Shown: piece after piece, positions 34,465 to 44,200 of the stretch
Layout of the letters: every line of letters begins with the position of its first letter
Numbering within the stretch: position 1 is the first letter of the stretch
Assembly (NCBI GenBank): GCA_963700885.1
Contig: CAVOZJ010000014.1
Location: 1 to 64,000, forward strand
Origin: Anderseniella sp963700885
Lineage (GTDB): Bacteria > Pseudomonadota > Alphaproteobacteria > Rhizobiales > Aestuariivirgaceae
Direction: 5' to 3'
DNA: 64,000 nt
Translations under genes and position numbers: made by a program
The notes under the pieces: generated by a model
What the model was told of the DNA's origin: nothing
The model's input: only the letters and a program-made list of their open reading frames with translations
The model's database searches: none

Positions 34465-35805
34465 TCAGTTGTTGTACTTGCCTTCATCCTCGAACACTTC
34501 TGTCCAGTCTTTTACCAGAGCATCAAGTGCTTCCTGGGCTGTACCCTGGCCTGCGACCACATAGTCATGGAAGCGTTTCTGGGCAGGCTGCAACAACGAG
34601 GCATAGCTGGGCTCGGCCCAGAAGTCTTTCACGATTGCCATGGAATCCAGGAATGTCTGGGCATAGGGCTGGCTGGTCGCAAATCCGGGGTCACTTACCA
34701 CAGCATTCAATGCCGAGTAACCGCCGAGCTTCCACCATTTCGCCTGAACTTCGGGCTGCGCAAACCACTTGATGTACTCAAGTGCTGCATCTTTCGCGTC
34801 AGAGTTGGCAACCACGGAAATACCTTGCCCGCCAAGTTGCGCAAGCTGCTTGCCGCCCGGACCTGCCGGATTTGCAAAGTAACCGGATTTGTCGCCGCCT
34901 ACATTGGGATCGGCATTCACGCCCGGCCATATGAAGGCAAAGTTCATCTGCAGCGCAACCTGTCCCGACTTGTAGGCATCAATGCTTTCGGACATGTAGG
35001 CATCGGATGCACCAGGCGGCGTGCAGCAATCATAAAGTGTCTTGTAGAATTCCAGCCCCGCGACTGCTTCCGGCGAATTCACAAAACCTTCGAGATCATA
35101 CGGTTTTGCGGGGTTCTCATACAGGAAACCGTAGCTGTAGAGCGCATTGGTTACACCCATGGTGATGCCTTCAGAACCGCGTTCGGTGTAAATGGCTGCG
35201 CCATAAACCTTCTTGCCATCAATTTCGCGGCCCTGGAAAAACTCGGCAATCTGTTTCAGTTCCTCCAGGTTGGCAGGAACGCCAAGGTCACGGCCATACT
35301 TTTTCTTGAACTCAGCCTGAATTTCCGGGCGTGAGAACCAGTCCTTGCGATATGTCCAGCCAACAACGTCACCGAATGCCGGCAATGCCCAATAGTTGGG
35401 CGTGTTCTTCGGCCACTCGGAGTATCCCGTCACAGTTGCCGGAATGAAATCCTTCATCGAGATGCCTTCTTTTTCGAAGAAGTCGTTCAACTTGACATAC
35501 TGACCGTTCTCGGCCGCGCCACCAATCCACTGGCTGTCGCCTATCAGAAGGTCGCATAGCTGACCGCCGGAGTTCAGCTCGTTGAGCATGCGGTCGGCAA
35601 AGTTGGGCCAGGGGACGAATTCGAAGCTCATCTTGTGACCGGACTTGGCCTCAAAGTCCTTGCTCAGTTCCACAAGGGCATTTGCGGGATCCCAGGCAGC
35701 CCAGCAAAGGGTCAAATCCTTGGCCTGGGCGGAAGTGGATGCACTAAGACCCGCTGATGCCAATATGGCAAGCAAGGCCGCGGAATGCAGTAGTTTTGAT
35801 TTCAT
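34465..35805 (-). CDS. ABC transporter solute-binding protein (family 1, carbohydrate)
   Basis: 446 residues from ATG 35805, which follows a strong GGGAGG site. The signal peptide is MKSKLLHSAALLAILASAGL with cleavage after AQA. The mature protein starts KDLTLCWAAWDPANALVELS, like sugar/polyol-binding proteins with an early W-x-x-W-D-P motif. LCDLLIGDSQWIGGAAENGQ and ALPAFGDVVGWTYRKDWF follow. It is the first gene of the operon (binding protein, two permeases, small membrane protein, two ATPases, DhaKL). The ligand is probably a small polyol or ketose, judged from the kinase. Confidence 0.88.
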   Translation of the reverse strand: MKSKLLHSAALLAILASAGLSASTSAQAKDLTLCWAAWDPANALVELSKDFEAKSGHKMSFEFVPWPNFADRMLNELNSGGQLCDLLIGDSQWIGGAAENGQYVKLNDFFEKEGISMKDFIPATVTGYSEWPKNTPNYWALPAFGDVVGWTYRKDWFSRPEIQAEFKKKYGRDLGVPANLEELKQIAEFFQGREIDGKKVYGAAIYTERGSEGITMGVTNALYSYGFLYENPAKPYDLEGFVNSPEAVAGLEFYKTLYDCCTPPGASDAYMSESIDAYKSGQVALQMNFAFIWPGVNADPNVGGDKSGYFANPAGPGGKQLAQLGGQGISVVANSDAKDAALEYIKWFAQPEVQAKWWKLGGYSALNAVVSDPGFATSQPYAQTFLDSMAIVKDFWAEPSYASLLQPAQKRFHDYVVAGQGTAQEALDALVKDWTEVFEDEGKYNN

Positions 35806-35871
35806 CGAGGAAACCTCCCATGTGATGTCTCGACTTGTGCCGGGACTTTTTGTTGCACTACAATCTATAAA

Positions 35872-35917
35872 TGAGGTGCGTACCTCATTGCAACAACTTT
35901 TTGAGGTACGCACCTCA
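35872..35917. promoter_or_regulatory. Twin operators for the LacI-type regulator
   Basis: Two 16-bp sites, TGAGGTGCGTACCTCA (35872-35887) and TGAGGTACGCACCTCA (35902-35917), lie 30 bases apart between the divergent binding-protein and lacI-type genes. Each has perfect 6-bp arms (TGAGGT/ACCTCA), and the two sites are exact reverse complements of each other. Size, central C-G-type symmetry and position are those of LacI-family operators. The spacing suits two dimers on nearly the same helix face, shutting both promoters. Confidence 0.8.
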
Positions 35918-35993
35918 AAAAATATTGCTTTCGGCTGAAAAGTGTTAATTATCAGGCTGAGACAACACCAGCAACGGACGGCAGAGAAAGTTC

Positions 35994-37016
35994 ATGCGGC
36001 CCACGACCAAGGATCTCGCCAAGGCGGCAGGCGTCAGCCTCGCTACGGTGGATCGTGTCCTGAATGACCGCCCTGGGGTCAGGGAACAAACGGTCATCAA
36101 AGTACATGAAACAATAGAGAAAATCGGCTTTGTCAGAAACTTTCAGGCCGCCAACCTGGCCAGGAGCAAGAGCTATCAGTTCCAGTTCATCCTGCCGTGC
36201 ACCGGCGGCCAATTTCTGAGTGAACTGCTGTGCCGGATCAAGGAGGCCAGCCAATCCTACGCTGCCGAGATGATTGAGGCACAAAGCAGGCAGATTGTCA
36301 TCGATGATCCGCACTCGGTTGCCAATTATCTTGCATCGCTGAGTGCAGCGGACGTTGACGGGGTGGCCATCATGGTGCCGGAATCACCGCAAGTGCGCGA
36401 TGCCGTCACCCGTTTGTCGGAACGCGGCATAGAAGCCGTTCAATTTCTTTCAGGTCAACCAAAGGCGTCAAAGGTTGATTTTGTCGGTATTGACAGTCAT
36501 GCTGCCGGTGCCACGGCCGGGCGCCTGGTAGGCAGTTTCTGCAAGGCAACAGAAGGAAAGGTCATTGTCATCGCCGATACCATGCAGGCGCGTGACAGTA
36601 TCGAGCGCCGGTTGGGATTTGACGAAACCTTCGGGCGGCTGTTTCCCGATCTTCAGGTGTTGCCATCGCTGGAAACCCACGGCAACGAGGCGCGCGCGCA
36701 TCGAATTGTCAAGCAATGCGTGGAAAACAATCCGAACATCGTCGGGGCATATGTACTCAGTCCTGAAGCACAGGCGCCTGTGGAGGCGCTCGACCAGTGT
36801 ATTGACACAAGTCAGGTGACAATTGTGGCGCACGAAAGGACACCCTTCACCGAAAATGCCCTGCGGCGCGACCTGCTTGATGCAGTTATCGCACAAAACA
36901 CCGGCCATGCAGTTCGAAGTGCCATTCGCATCATGCGCGCGCGCAGTGAACAGCGACAACCGTTTGCGTCACAAGAGACGATTAGAATAGAGATATTGCT
37001 CAAGGAAAACCTTTAA
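35994..37016 (+). CDS. LacI family transcriptional regulator
   Basis: 340 residues. The helix-turn-helix and hinge are textbook: TTKDLAKAAGVSLATVDRVL, NDRPGVREQT and the minor-groove hinge RNFQAANLARSKS. The effector domain (from about residue 60) is a periplasmic-binding-protein fold (FQFILPCTGGQFLSELLCRI; DGVAIMVPESPQVRDAVTRL). It is closest to regulators with large sugar/inositol-type ligands (DVDGVAIM, DFVGIDSHAAGATAGRLVGS). It is divergent from the importer operon and surely represses it through the two operators upstream. The inducer is expected to be the imported polyol or ketose. Confidence 0.92.
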   Translation: MRPTTKDLAKAAGVSLATVDRVLNDRPGVREQTVIKVHETIEKIGFVRNFQAANLARSKSYQFQFILPCTGGQFLSELLCRIKEASQSYAAEMIEAQSRQIVIDDPHSVANYLASLSAADVDGVAIMVPESPQVRDAVTRLSERGIEAVQFLSGQPKASKVDFVGIDSHAAGATAGRLVGSFCKATEGKVIVIADTMQARDSIERRLGFDETFGRLFPDLQVLPSLETHGNEARAHRIVKQCVENNPNIVGAYVLSPEAQAPVEALDQCIDTSQVTIVAHERTPFTENALRRDLLDAVIAQNTGHAVRSAIRIMRARSEQRQPFASQETIRIEILLKENL

Positions 37017-37179
37017 GTCACCTGTGCATTCCGCTTGGGCAGGTTTGTATCTCATCCCAAGATGTTGGTTCACGGCAGCAAGCAGACACAACGACCAGCT
37101 TCATTTGCATCCGGCTTGACTTGCAGAATTATTCTCCGCATTTACCCGGAGATGATCAATCCGGCGTCATGGACAACAC

Positions 37180-37926
37180 ATGAAACCATTTCTTATCCTG
37201 CAGCTGCGCCCCGAGACGGAGGCATCCGACGGCGAGTACCGGGCGATTCTGGAAAAAGGCGGTCTCGATCAGTCAGAAACCATCCGGATCAGGCTTGATC
37301 AGGAACCCGTACCCGGTGATCTGAACCTGCAGGATCATGCCGGCGTAATTGTCGGGGGCGGTCCTGGTTGCATCAGCGACCCGGAAGACAAGAAACCTGA
37401 AGCCGAAAGACGAATTGAGGATGCAATCCTCAACCTCATGCCGGCCATTACGGACACTGATTTTCCGTTCCTGGGTTGTTGCTACGGTATTGGCATTCTC
37501 GCCCATCATCTGGGGGCCAGGGTGAACAAGGAACGTTTCAGCGAAGAGGTGGGCGCTGTAGAATGCCAGTTGACCAGCGATGCGACGAAAGACCCGCTAC
37601 TGAAGGATCTGCCGGACCGGTTCATGGCATTTGTCGGCCACAAGGAAGCGCTGCAGGGTCTGCCTGCCGGCTGTTCGCATCTGCTTGCTTCGGTTCCCTG
37701 CCCCTACCAGATGATCCGGTACAAGTCCAATGTCTATGCAACGCAGTTTCATCCCGAGGCGGACAGCGATATTTTTGAGGCACGGGTCAAAATTTACAGG
37801 AACAAGGGATACTTTCCACCGTCAAGCGCAGAAAGGATCATCGAATTCTGTCATCAACAGGATGTCCGCGTACCCGGCCAGATTCTCAGGAACTTCGTAG
37901 ATGCATACAAACAAGGTGGCATTTAG
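37180..37926 (+). CDS. Class I glutamine amidotransferase (GuaA-like GATase)
   Basis: 248 residues, one GATase domain. The nucleophile elbow is PFLGCCYGIGILAHHLGARV (G-C-C-Y-G) and the catalytic His-Glu pair is in YATQFHPEADSD. The oxyanion region is GVIVGGGPGCISDPED. Standalone domains of this type, annotated as GMP-synthase-like, often act as gamma-glutamyl hydrolases or transfer ammonia to unknown partners. There is no synthetase domain and no obvious partner next door. It starts 163 bases after lacI and may be transcribed separately. Confidence 0.85.
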   Translation: MKPFLILQLRPETEASDGEYRAILEKGGLDQSETIRIRLDQEPVPGDLNLQDHAGVIVGGGPGCISDPEDKKPEAERRIEDAILNLMPAITDTDFPFLGCCYGIGILAHHLGARVNKERFSEEVGAVECQLTSDATKDPLLKDLPDRFMAFVGHKEALQGLPAGCSHLLASVPCPYQMIRYKSNVYATQFHPEADSDIFEARVKIYRNKGYFPPSSAERIIEFCHQQDVRVPGQILRNFVDAYKQGGI

Positions 37927-37975
37927 CTGCATCTGCCGGGGGTCAGTATCGCCTTCAGATGCACGGCCTGGACTA

Positions 37976-38953
37976 TCAACACACGTCCTTGTTCAATTGC
38001 CCGCCGGACGTGGTCCATCTTGCCGTCAGTATGCAGTTGGCCCGGCTAAGGCCCTGGACCTGCTCGCCCAGAACAAGGCCCTGTACCTGGGCCTGCTGGT
38101 CACTGCCGAAATCCAATGGTTCGAATAGCGGACCGAAGACAGACAGCGTGCCGAGCGCCACAACCATGCCCATGCATACCCAGGCAATCGGCCGGGCGCG
38201 GGTTGGTCGAAGGGTCGGACGCTGCTGGCCCGGGTAAAACCGGCGGGAGGTCGCGCGCGCCATACGCGAACGTTGCGGCACGTGAACATCATTCGCCGGC
38301 GCTGCGTTCTGCAGATATCTTGACTCGTAACGCCAGACCATTTCGCACCTGGTACGCCTGGACAGGAATCGTCTGCCCTTTATCTCACCCTGCAGCATGC
38401 GCACTGCGTGCCGGCGGTGGTTGTCAGCCAGCTTTCTCGCCAGCGTCTGCAAATTCCGGTGACAAGAAAAATGCTTCCGGTAGAACTGCCGCTCGAGTTT
38501 GGCGGCAACCCGCCCGAACCGGCCATGATCCTGTGTCCCCAGAATGATCAGTTTGAACTGGTTGCCCAGTTTGTGAGACATGAAGCAGAATTTTGCATAG
38601 TGCTGGCTGAGTTCGGGGTATTTGCGAACGAGGTGCTCCCACCTGTCGTCCAGCTTCAGGTAGACCCTCGGGCGCAGGTGAGGTCCGGCTGCCTTGGTCA
38701 TTTGCATCTGTTCCTGCATCTTCACCTGGGCCCGCAGGCGAAGGTACTGCTTCAGCCGGTCATCGTCGCAAAGGACTTCATAGGCTTCCTGGATATCGTG
38801 AAACTTCTGCTTGGGTTCGCCATCATCATCCTGATTGCGATCTGGATGAAACTTCTTGGCCAATGCCCGATGGGCCGCCTTGACTACTTCCGGATCTGCC
38901 TGGGAGGACAGACCTAGTACCGCGTAGTAGTCCTTGCTCGGATCACAATGCAT
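37976..38953 (-). CDS. DnaJ domain protein with C-terminal membrane helix
   Basis: 325 residues from ATG 38953. The J domain is at residues about 7-70: DYYAVLGLSSQADPEVVKAA, then HRALAKKFHPDRNQDDDGEP with the essential H-P-D, and IQEAYEVLCDDDRLKQYL. The middle is basic and His/Arg-rich. A single hydrophobic helix near residues 252-275 (IAWVCMGMVVALGTLSVFGP) would tether it to the membrane. There is no G/F-rich, zinc-finger or substrate-binding domain, so this is a type III J protein that recruits DnaK to a specific site. The C-terminus converges with the amidotransferase gene. Confidence 0.8.
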   Translation of the reverse strand: MHCDPSKDYYAVLGLSSQADPEVVKAAHRALAKKFHPDRNQDDDGEPKQKFHDIQEAYEVLCDDDRLKQYLRLRAQVKMQEQMQMTKAAGPHLRPRVYLKLDDRWEHLVRKYPELSQHYAKFCFMSHKLGNQFKLIILGTQDHGRFGRVAAKLERQFYRKHFSCHRNLQTLARKLADNHRRHAVRMLQGEIKGRRFLSRRTRCEMVWRYESRYLQNAAPANDVHVPQRSRMARATSRRFYPGQQRPTLRPTRARPIAWVCMGMVVALGTLSVFGPLFEPLDFGSDQQAQVQGLVLGEQVQGLSRANCILTARWTTSGGQLNKDVC

Positions 38954-39516
38954 CTTACGCAACTCACAGCTGTCCCCCCTCCTCACGCAAGTTGACCTCA
39001 CACACGTGAAGGAAAGAACCGTTCAGGAGCCATCCCTTGATATTGGAAGCCTTGACTTGCCACCCCCAATCCGGTCAGTCAAAATCAATATATTGACCAG
39101 AATGTGGCTACGGCTTTTATGGCAGTAATCTCTTCTTTACATGCAACCAAAAACCTGAGCTGCGAGAAGAGAATTGCCGCGGGGAAGGACGAGGCTATCC
39201 AGCGTCAGGCATAATACTGGCCTGATACATCGCGAGCATGACAGGCGCGTTCAATATGGCGCATCCAGTGCGGGAAAGGCACACCGGACACCTGGACACC
39301 CTCACAACTGCGGCACAAGCGCCGCGTTCACTGCCGTTGCGTTAACACTTTTGCAACCCGGCAATTGTGGATCCAAAGCTCTCCAGTCGCACACATCTGT
39401 TGCCCAAAACCGCACAATTCCCGGTCTATCGGAAACTGCACGAAGCGCTGGCATGGTTGTTGCTCTGTACCCGGGGCACTTGATGAAAATTAACAACTGT
39501 ATCAAATCGAAACGGG
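38954..39516. other. Non-coding or unrecognised stretch ahead of the polymer synthetase cluster
   Basis: About 560 bases between the dnaJ-type gene start and the next plausible coding region. It contains promoters by necessity (both flanking units point away) and a few chance open frames, but I see no recognisable gene, repeat or RNA structure. Confidence 0.4.
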
Positions 39517-39861
39517 ATGAGGGCGATGACGGCGGCAACGGTAAAAGGCAAATCTGCGCGGGCAGAAATTCACAGGAAGCCTGCAAGGGCAGCAACAGTG
39601 TACCTGTGCGAAACCAAACCGTTTGTTTGGTCGATACGCGATGATACCAACACCCATGGCGGACTTTTTCATACCAAACTCGATGCGTACCGGTTCGTGC
39701 GCTCCGAATTCCCGGCCCGCACCAAAGTCATCCATATCCCAAGTACGCCGATAGCAAGCGAGGCTGGCAACTCCTCACCCCGGTCCCGGCTGTCTCGCGA
39801 TGCAATCGCGAAAAGACAGTGCCACCGTATCCAGCGCGACCACGCAACAAGAAAATCAGCG
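39517..39861 (+). CDS. Small DUF2188-like protein region reading into the aminotransferase
   Basis: An open frame from ATG 39517 encodes a basic leader and then ATVYLCETKPFVWSIRDDTN with HGGLFHTKLDAYRFVRSEFP. This resembles the short beta-beta-alpha unit of DUF2188-like proteins (a W-x-V/I-R-D, a G-x-F turn, then an A-x-x-x-V-x-x-E helix). The frame has no stop before the aminotransferase start region and remains open to 40017. It could be a separate small gene that lost its stop, or an N-terminal extension. No function is assigned. The coordinates given end before the aminotransferase-like N-terminus. Confidence 0.35.
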
Positions 39862-39907
39862 ATGAGAAAAAACCTGAAGACTGCTTCCAGGCCGAAAACA
39901 GACATCT

Positions 39908-41254
39908 TTGATCGAACGGAGTTCTTCCGTTCAGTCGTACGCACGCAATTTCCCCCTGCTGTGCGGTCAGGCCAAGGGAGCTGTCATCTGGGACAAGGAT
40001 GGCCGCAAGTACCTTGATTTTCTTGCCGGAGCAGGCTCACTCAACTATGGCCACAATAACCCGGTACTGAAGGAGGCTCTCCTGGAGTACATCTCCAGTG
40101 ACGGAATTACCCACAGCCTGGACCTTCATACCTGTGCCAAGGAAAAATTCCTCCATTCATTCAACGATGCAATTCTGATCCCGCAGCAACTGGACTACAA
40201 GGTTCAGTTCACAGGTCCCACCGGCACGAATGCAGTCGAGGCCGCAATCAAGATTGCCAGAAAAGTGACCGGCAGATCCACGGTGATTTCCTTCACCAAC
40301 GGCTTTCACGGTGTCAGCCTGGGCTCCCTCGCCCTGACAGGCAACAGTCACTTCCGCGGCGCAGCCGGCCTGCCGCTGCAGGCAGCCGTTGCCATGCCCT
40401 ACGACAAATATTTCGGTCCGGAAACGGACACACTCGACTACATGGATACCATGCTGAATGATCCCGCGAGCGGCCTTGACCGTCCGGCTGCGATCATTGT
40501 CGAAACGGTCCAGGGCGAAGGCGGGCTCAATGCGGCCAGCACCGGATGGCTGCGCCGGTTGCAGACGATCTGCAACAAGAACGAGATACTGCTTATCGTC
40601 GATGACATTCAGGCAGGTTGCGGCCGCACCGGTGAATTCTTCAGTTTTACGGCGGCAGGCATCAAGCCAGACCTGGTGACCATGTCCAAATCGATCTCCG
40701 GTTTTGGCCTGCCTATGGCGGTCGTATTGATCAAGCCTGAACACGACCAGTGGAAGCCCGGTGAACACAACGGTACATTCCGCGGAAACAACCATGCCTT
40801 TGTCACTGCAACAGCCGCACTTGACCACTACTGGCGCACCGAAGACTTCGCAAACAGCATTGCAGACAAGGCCCTCCTGCTGGAAAGCCGTCTGCAAAAA
40901 ATAATGTCCCTCTACCCTCACGAAGTGGTCGAAATTCGCGGCCGCGGCATGATGCGGGGCCTTCGTTGCAAGAACCCGGACCAGGCAGCCGCGATCACCG
41001 CGCAGGCTTTCAGGGACGGGGCAATCTTCGAACGCGCAGGTTCGCATGACGAAGTCATCAAGTTCCTTATGCCTTTGACAATTGAGAACGCTCAACTGAA
41101 CGAGGGACTGGACATTCTCCAGCAGGCATTCCACGCGGTCATCAATCCGAAACCGTGCCGCAATGATGGCCGCGCCCCGGTGAGCCGGAAGGCGCCTCGT
41201 TCCGAGGGTGAAAACAGGTCCTTCAGCCATCCCGCACGGCTCGAACTCATCTGA
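39908..41254 (+). CDS. Diaminobutyrate aminotransferase-like class III transaminase (EctB/DAT type)
   Basis: 448 residues from TTG 39908. It is highly similar in pattern to L-2,4-diaminobutyrate:2-oxoglutarate aminotransferases: YLDFLAGAGSLNYGHNNPVL, LDYKVQFTGPTGTNAVEAAI, SFTNGFHGVSLGSLALTGNS, the IVDDIQAGCGRTGEFFSF cofactor Asp, and the PLP lysine K261 in MSKSISGFGLPMAV. The true N-terminus probably starts at ATG 39862: KTDIFDRTE there joins SSVQSYARNFP after removal of one base near 39922, exactly the EctB start pattern (I-F-E-x-x-E-S-x-V-R-S-Y). The C-terminus has about 35 extra polar residues. Its stop overlaps the synthetase start by one base. It would make 2,4-diaminobutyrate from aspartate semialdehyde; no ectA or ectC is present. 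Confidence 0.85.
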   Translation: MIERSSSVQSYARNFPLLCGQAKGAVIWDKDGRKYLDFLAGAGSLNYGHNNPVLKEALLEYISSDGITHSLDLHTCAKEKFLHSFNDAILIPQQLDYKVQFTGPTGTNAVEAAIKIARKVTGRSTVISFTNGFHGVSLGSLALTGNSHFRGAAGLPLQAAVAMPYDKYFGPETDTLDYMDTMLNDPASGLDRPAAIIVETVQGEGGLNAASTGWLRRLQTICNKNEILLIVDDIQAGCGRTGEFFSFTAAGIKPDLVTMSKSISGFGLPMAVVLIKPEHDQWKPGEHNGTFRGNNHAFVTATAALDHYWRTEDFANSIADKALLLESRLQKIMSLYPHEVVEIRGRGMMRGLRCKNPDQAAAITAQAFRDGAIFERAGSHDEVIKFLMPLTIENAQLNEGLDILQQAFHAVINPKPCRNDGRAPVSRKAPRSEGENRSFSHPARLELI

Positions 41255-44200
41255 TGAACGCGCATGATTTTTCCGCGCTGGCCGGCCCCTGCCTCAAACT
41301 GGCGGACCACGGCCGCAGCGCGGGAGTTGAAGCGATCCAGCAGTTGCCACGCGCGGCTTTTCGTACACCTGCAACCGTCCATGACCCGTCCAGCGACACA
41401 TCGGCGCCAAGTGTGCGTTGGTCGCCGGGCGAGAGGCTGGAAAATCTCTTCGAGGATTTGTGTGACAAGCTGGCCCTGACTGGCGAAGACACCAGTCCTG
41501 CGGCGATCACGGCCGGCGGGGTATACAGTTTTCGCGATCTGGACAACAGGGCAAATCAGGCCGCGCGCTATCTGCGGGAACGAGGCGTCAGGGCGGGCGA
41601 CCGGGTAGCGCTGCTTCTGGACAGGTCGTTTGACACCTATGTAGCACTTCTTGCGGTTCAGAAATTGCGGGCCGCCTATGTACCGCTGGACAAGAGTTTT
41701 CCGAATGACCGGATTGCCTTCATTCTCGAGGATGCAGGCGCGCGGGCCATCATCTCCCAGGAGGTGTTCCGGCAGAAGCTGACATCTTTCCAGCACCACA
41801 AGGTGTTCATTGACAGTGAAAGCCAGGAGATAGACAGGCACCCCTCAAGCAGGCTGCAGCATGCAGAATGCGACGATGCCCCGGATCAGTTGAGTTACAT
41901 CATCTATACCTCCGGAACGACCGGCAAACCCAAGGGCGTCGCCATCGACCAGGCCAGCATCTGCAATTTCGTCCGGGTTGCCGCTGAAACCTATGGCATC
42001 GAGAAAGGTGACCGGGTCTATCAGGGCATGACAATCGCCTTCGATTTTTCGGTCGAGGAACTGTGGGTTCCGCTTGTCGCCGGGGCGACGCTTGTGCCGG
42101 CGAGCCCCGGCACAAACCTCATTGGCGAGGACCTTGCGATATACCTGAGACAGAACCGCATCACGGTGATGTGCTGCGTCCCGACCCTGTTGGCCAGCAT
42201 CGAGAGCGACTTGCCGGACCTGCGCCTCCTGCTGGTGTCCGGTGAAGCCTGTCCGCAAAACCTGGTCGACCGCTGGTATCAGCCCGGCCGCACCATCCTG
42301 AACGCCTATGGACCAACCGAAGCCACCGTTACTGCCACGCTTACAGAACTATACCCCGGCAAGCCCGTGACAATCGGCAAGGCACTGCCGACCTACACCA
42401 TTGTCATGCTGCACGAAACCGAAGACAAGCTGGTTGCACATGGAGAAACCGGGGAGATCGGCATAGCGGGCATCGGGCTTGCCAGGGGATATCTGAACCG
42501 CGATGACCTGACCAGCGAGAAGTTCATCCCTGATTTTGCCGGGCTGCCAGACAATCCCTCGAAGCGCATATACAGAACCGGGGACCTTGGCCGCTTCAAC
42601 AGCGCCGGTGAAATCGAGTACTTCGGCCGCATCGACACCCAGGTAAAGATTCGCGGTTACCGGATTGAACTGACCGAAATCGAATCCCTGATACTGCAAG
42701 ACCCGACCGTTGCGCAGGCCGTGGTGAGCACATTCGAGGTGGCCCCGGGGCACCTGGAACTCGTCGCCTATTGCAGTCCCAGATCCCGGGGCGCCGATAT
42801 CGACAGGGAACAAATTCTCAATTCGCTGCGTGAGCACCTGCCGCCGTACATGGTACCTGCGTACCTGGAACGGCTTGACGTCATTCCCATGTCAACCAGC
42901 AACAAGGCCGACAGGAAAAGCCTGCCGCCGCCCACTGGTCCGCGCTGCCAGGCATCAGGGCCCAGGCAGGCACCACGCAACCAGACCGAAAGGCTGGTCG
43001 CATCGGCACTCGCTGAAACCCTCAAATTGACGGATATTTCCGTTCACGATGATTTCTTTGACGATCTGGGTGCCCATTCCCTGCTGATGGCGCGCTTCTG
43101 CTCGGCGATACGTGCGAGAATTACGTGCGCCAATGTCAGCATGCGTGATGTCTACGCCCACCCCAGTGTGGAAAAGCTCGCAAGGAAACTGGATTCACAG
43201 ATCACGGTTGCGGAGGCGGCCGGGCAAGACGAGGCGCCATATGCCATTCCGTCTTTCCTGCAGTACTGCGTGTGTGGAGTCCTGCAGCTTCTCACCTACA
43301 TTGTGCTGACCCTGGGGGTAGCAGCCGCCGCGATTGCCGGCGTTCACTGGGGATATGCGGCAATCGGCGATGCCGGGGAACTCTTTCGAAGAGTGCTGCT
43401 GTTTGTGCTTGGCTTTTCCACGGCAGGCGCCATCGCCCCTGTCCTGGCAAAGTGGCACCTTGTGGGACGCTGGAAGCCCGAATACATCCGGATCTGGAGC
43501 ATTGCGTATTTCCGCTTCTGGTTCGTGAAGCTGCTCTATGACCTCTCACCGCTTCACCTGTTCGCGGGAACGCCGCTGTACAACGCCTGGCTCAGATTGC
43601 TTGGAGCGCGGATTGGCCGGCATGCGGTCATTCTGTCGAAGGCGCCTGTGACCACCGATCTGTTCACTGTGGGCGCCGGCAGCATCGTTCGGGAAAACAC
43701 CATGACGCCGGGCTACAGAGCCCACAGGAACGTTATTGAAACCGGGATGATTTCAATAGGTGCAGATGCCTATGTCGGAACCGGCAGTCACCTGGAAATT
43801 GATACATTCATTGAGGACGGTGGCCAGCTCGCATACTCGTCAACCCTGCAAAAGGGGCAGACAATAGCTGCCGGCATGCATTTTCATGGAACGCCCGCGG
43901 TGGAAACGCAGACCAATTTCAACTCGGTGGAACCAAGACGCTGTTCCAGTCTCAGGCGCTGGGTTTACAGCTGCCTTGTGGCAGCGGGAAATCTGCTGCT
44001 GGCCTCCGTACCGATTGTGATCCTGTTCTACAGTTATCTCATGCTGCACGCTTTTTCGGGCGCCCGGGACCTGAATTTCGACGAACCGCTCCGTGTTTTA
44101 GCCGAACTGGCGCCATCGGGCGCCTGGCTGTCCCTGGTGATCTACATCGGCATGATGATGCTGGGGATTGTGTTCCTGCGGGTGGTTCCGCCTGTTCTCA

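Noticed and set aside
40157..41230. 357-codon open frame on the minus strand
   Set aside because: Mirrors the aminotransferase gene in codon phase; no protein-like motifs.
39908..41254. Ectoine biosynthesis cluster
   Set aside because: Only the EctB-like step is present; no EctA acetyltransferase or EctC synthase, and the next genes are a Pls-type synthetase and a PPTase.
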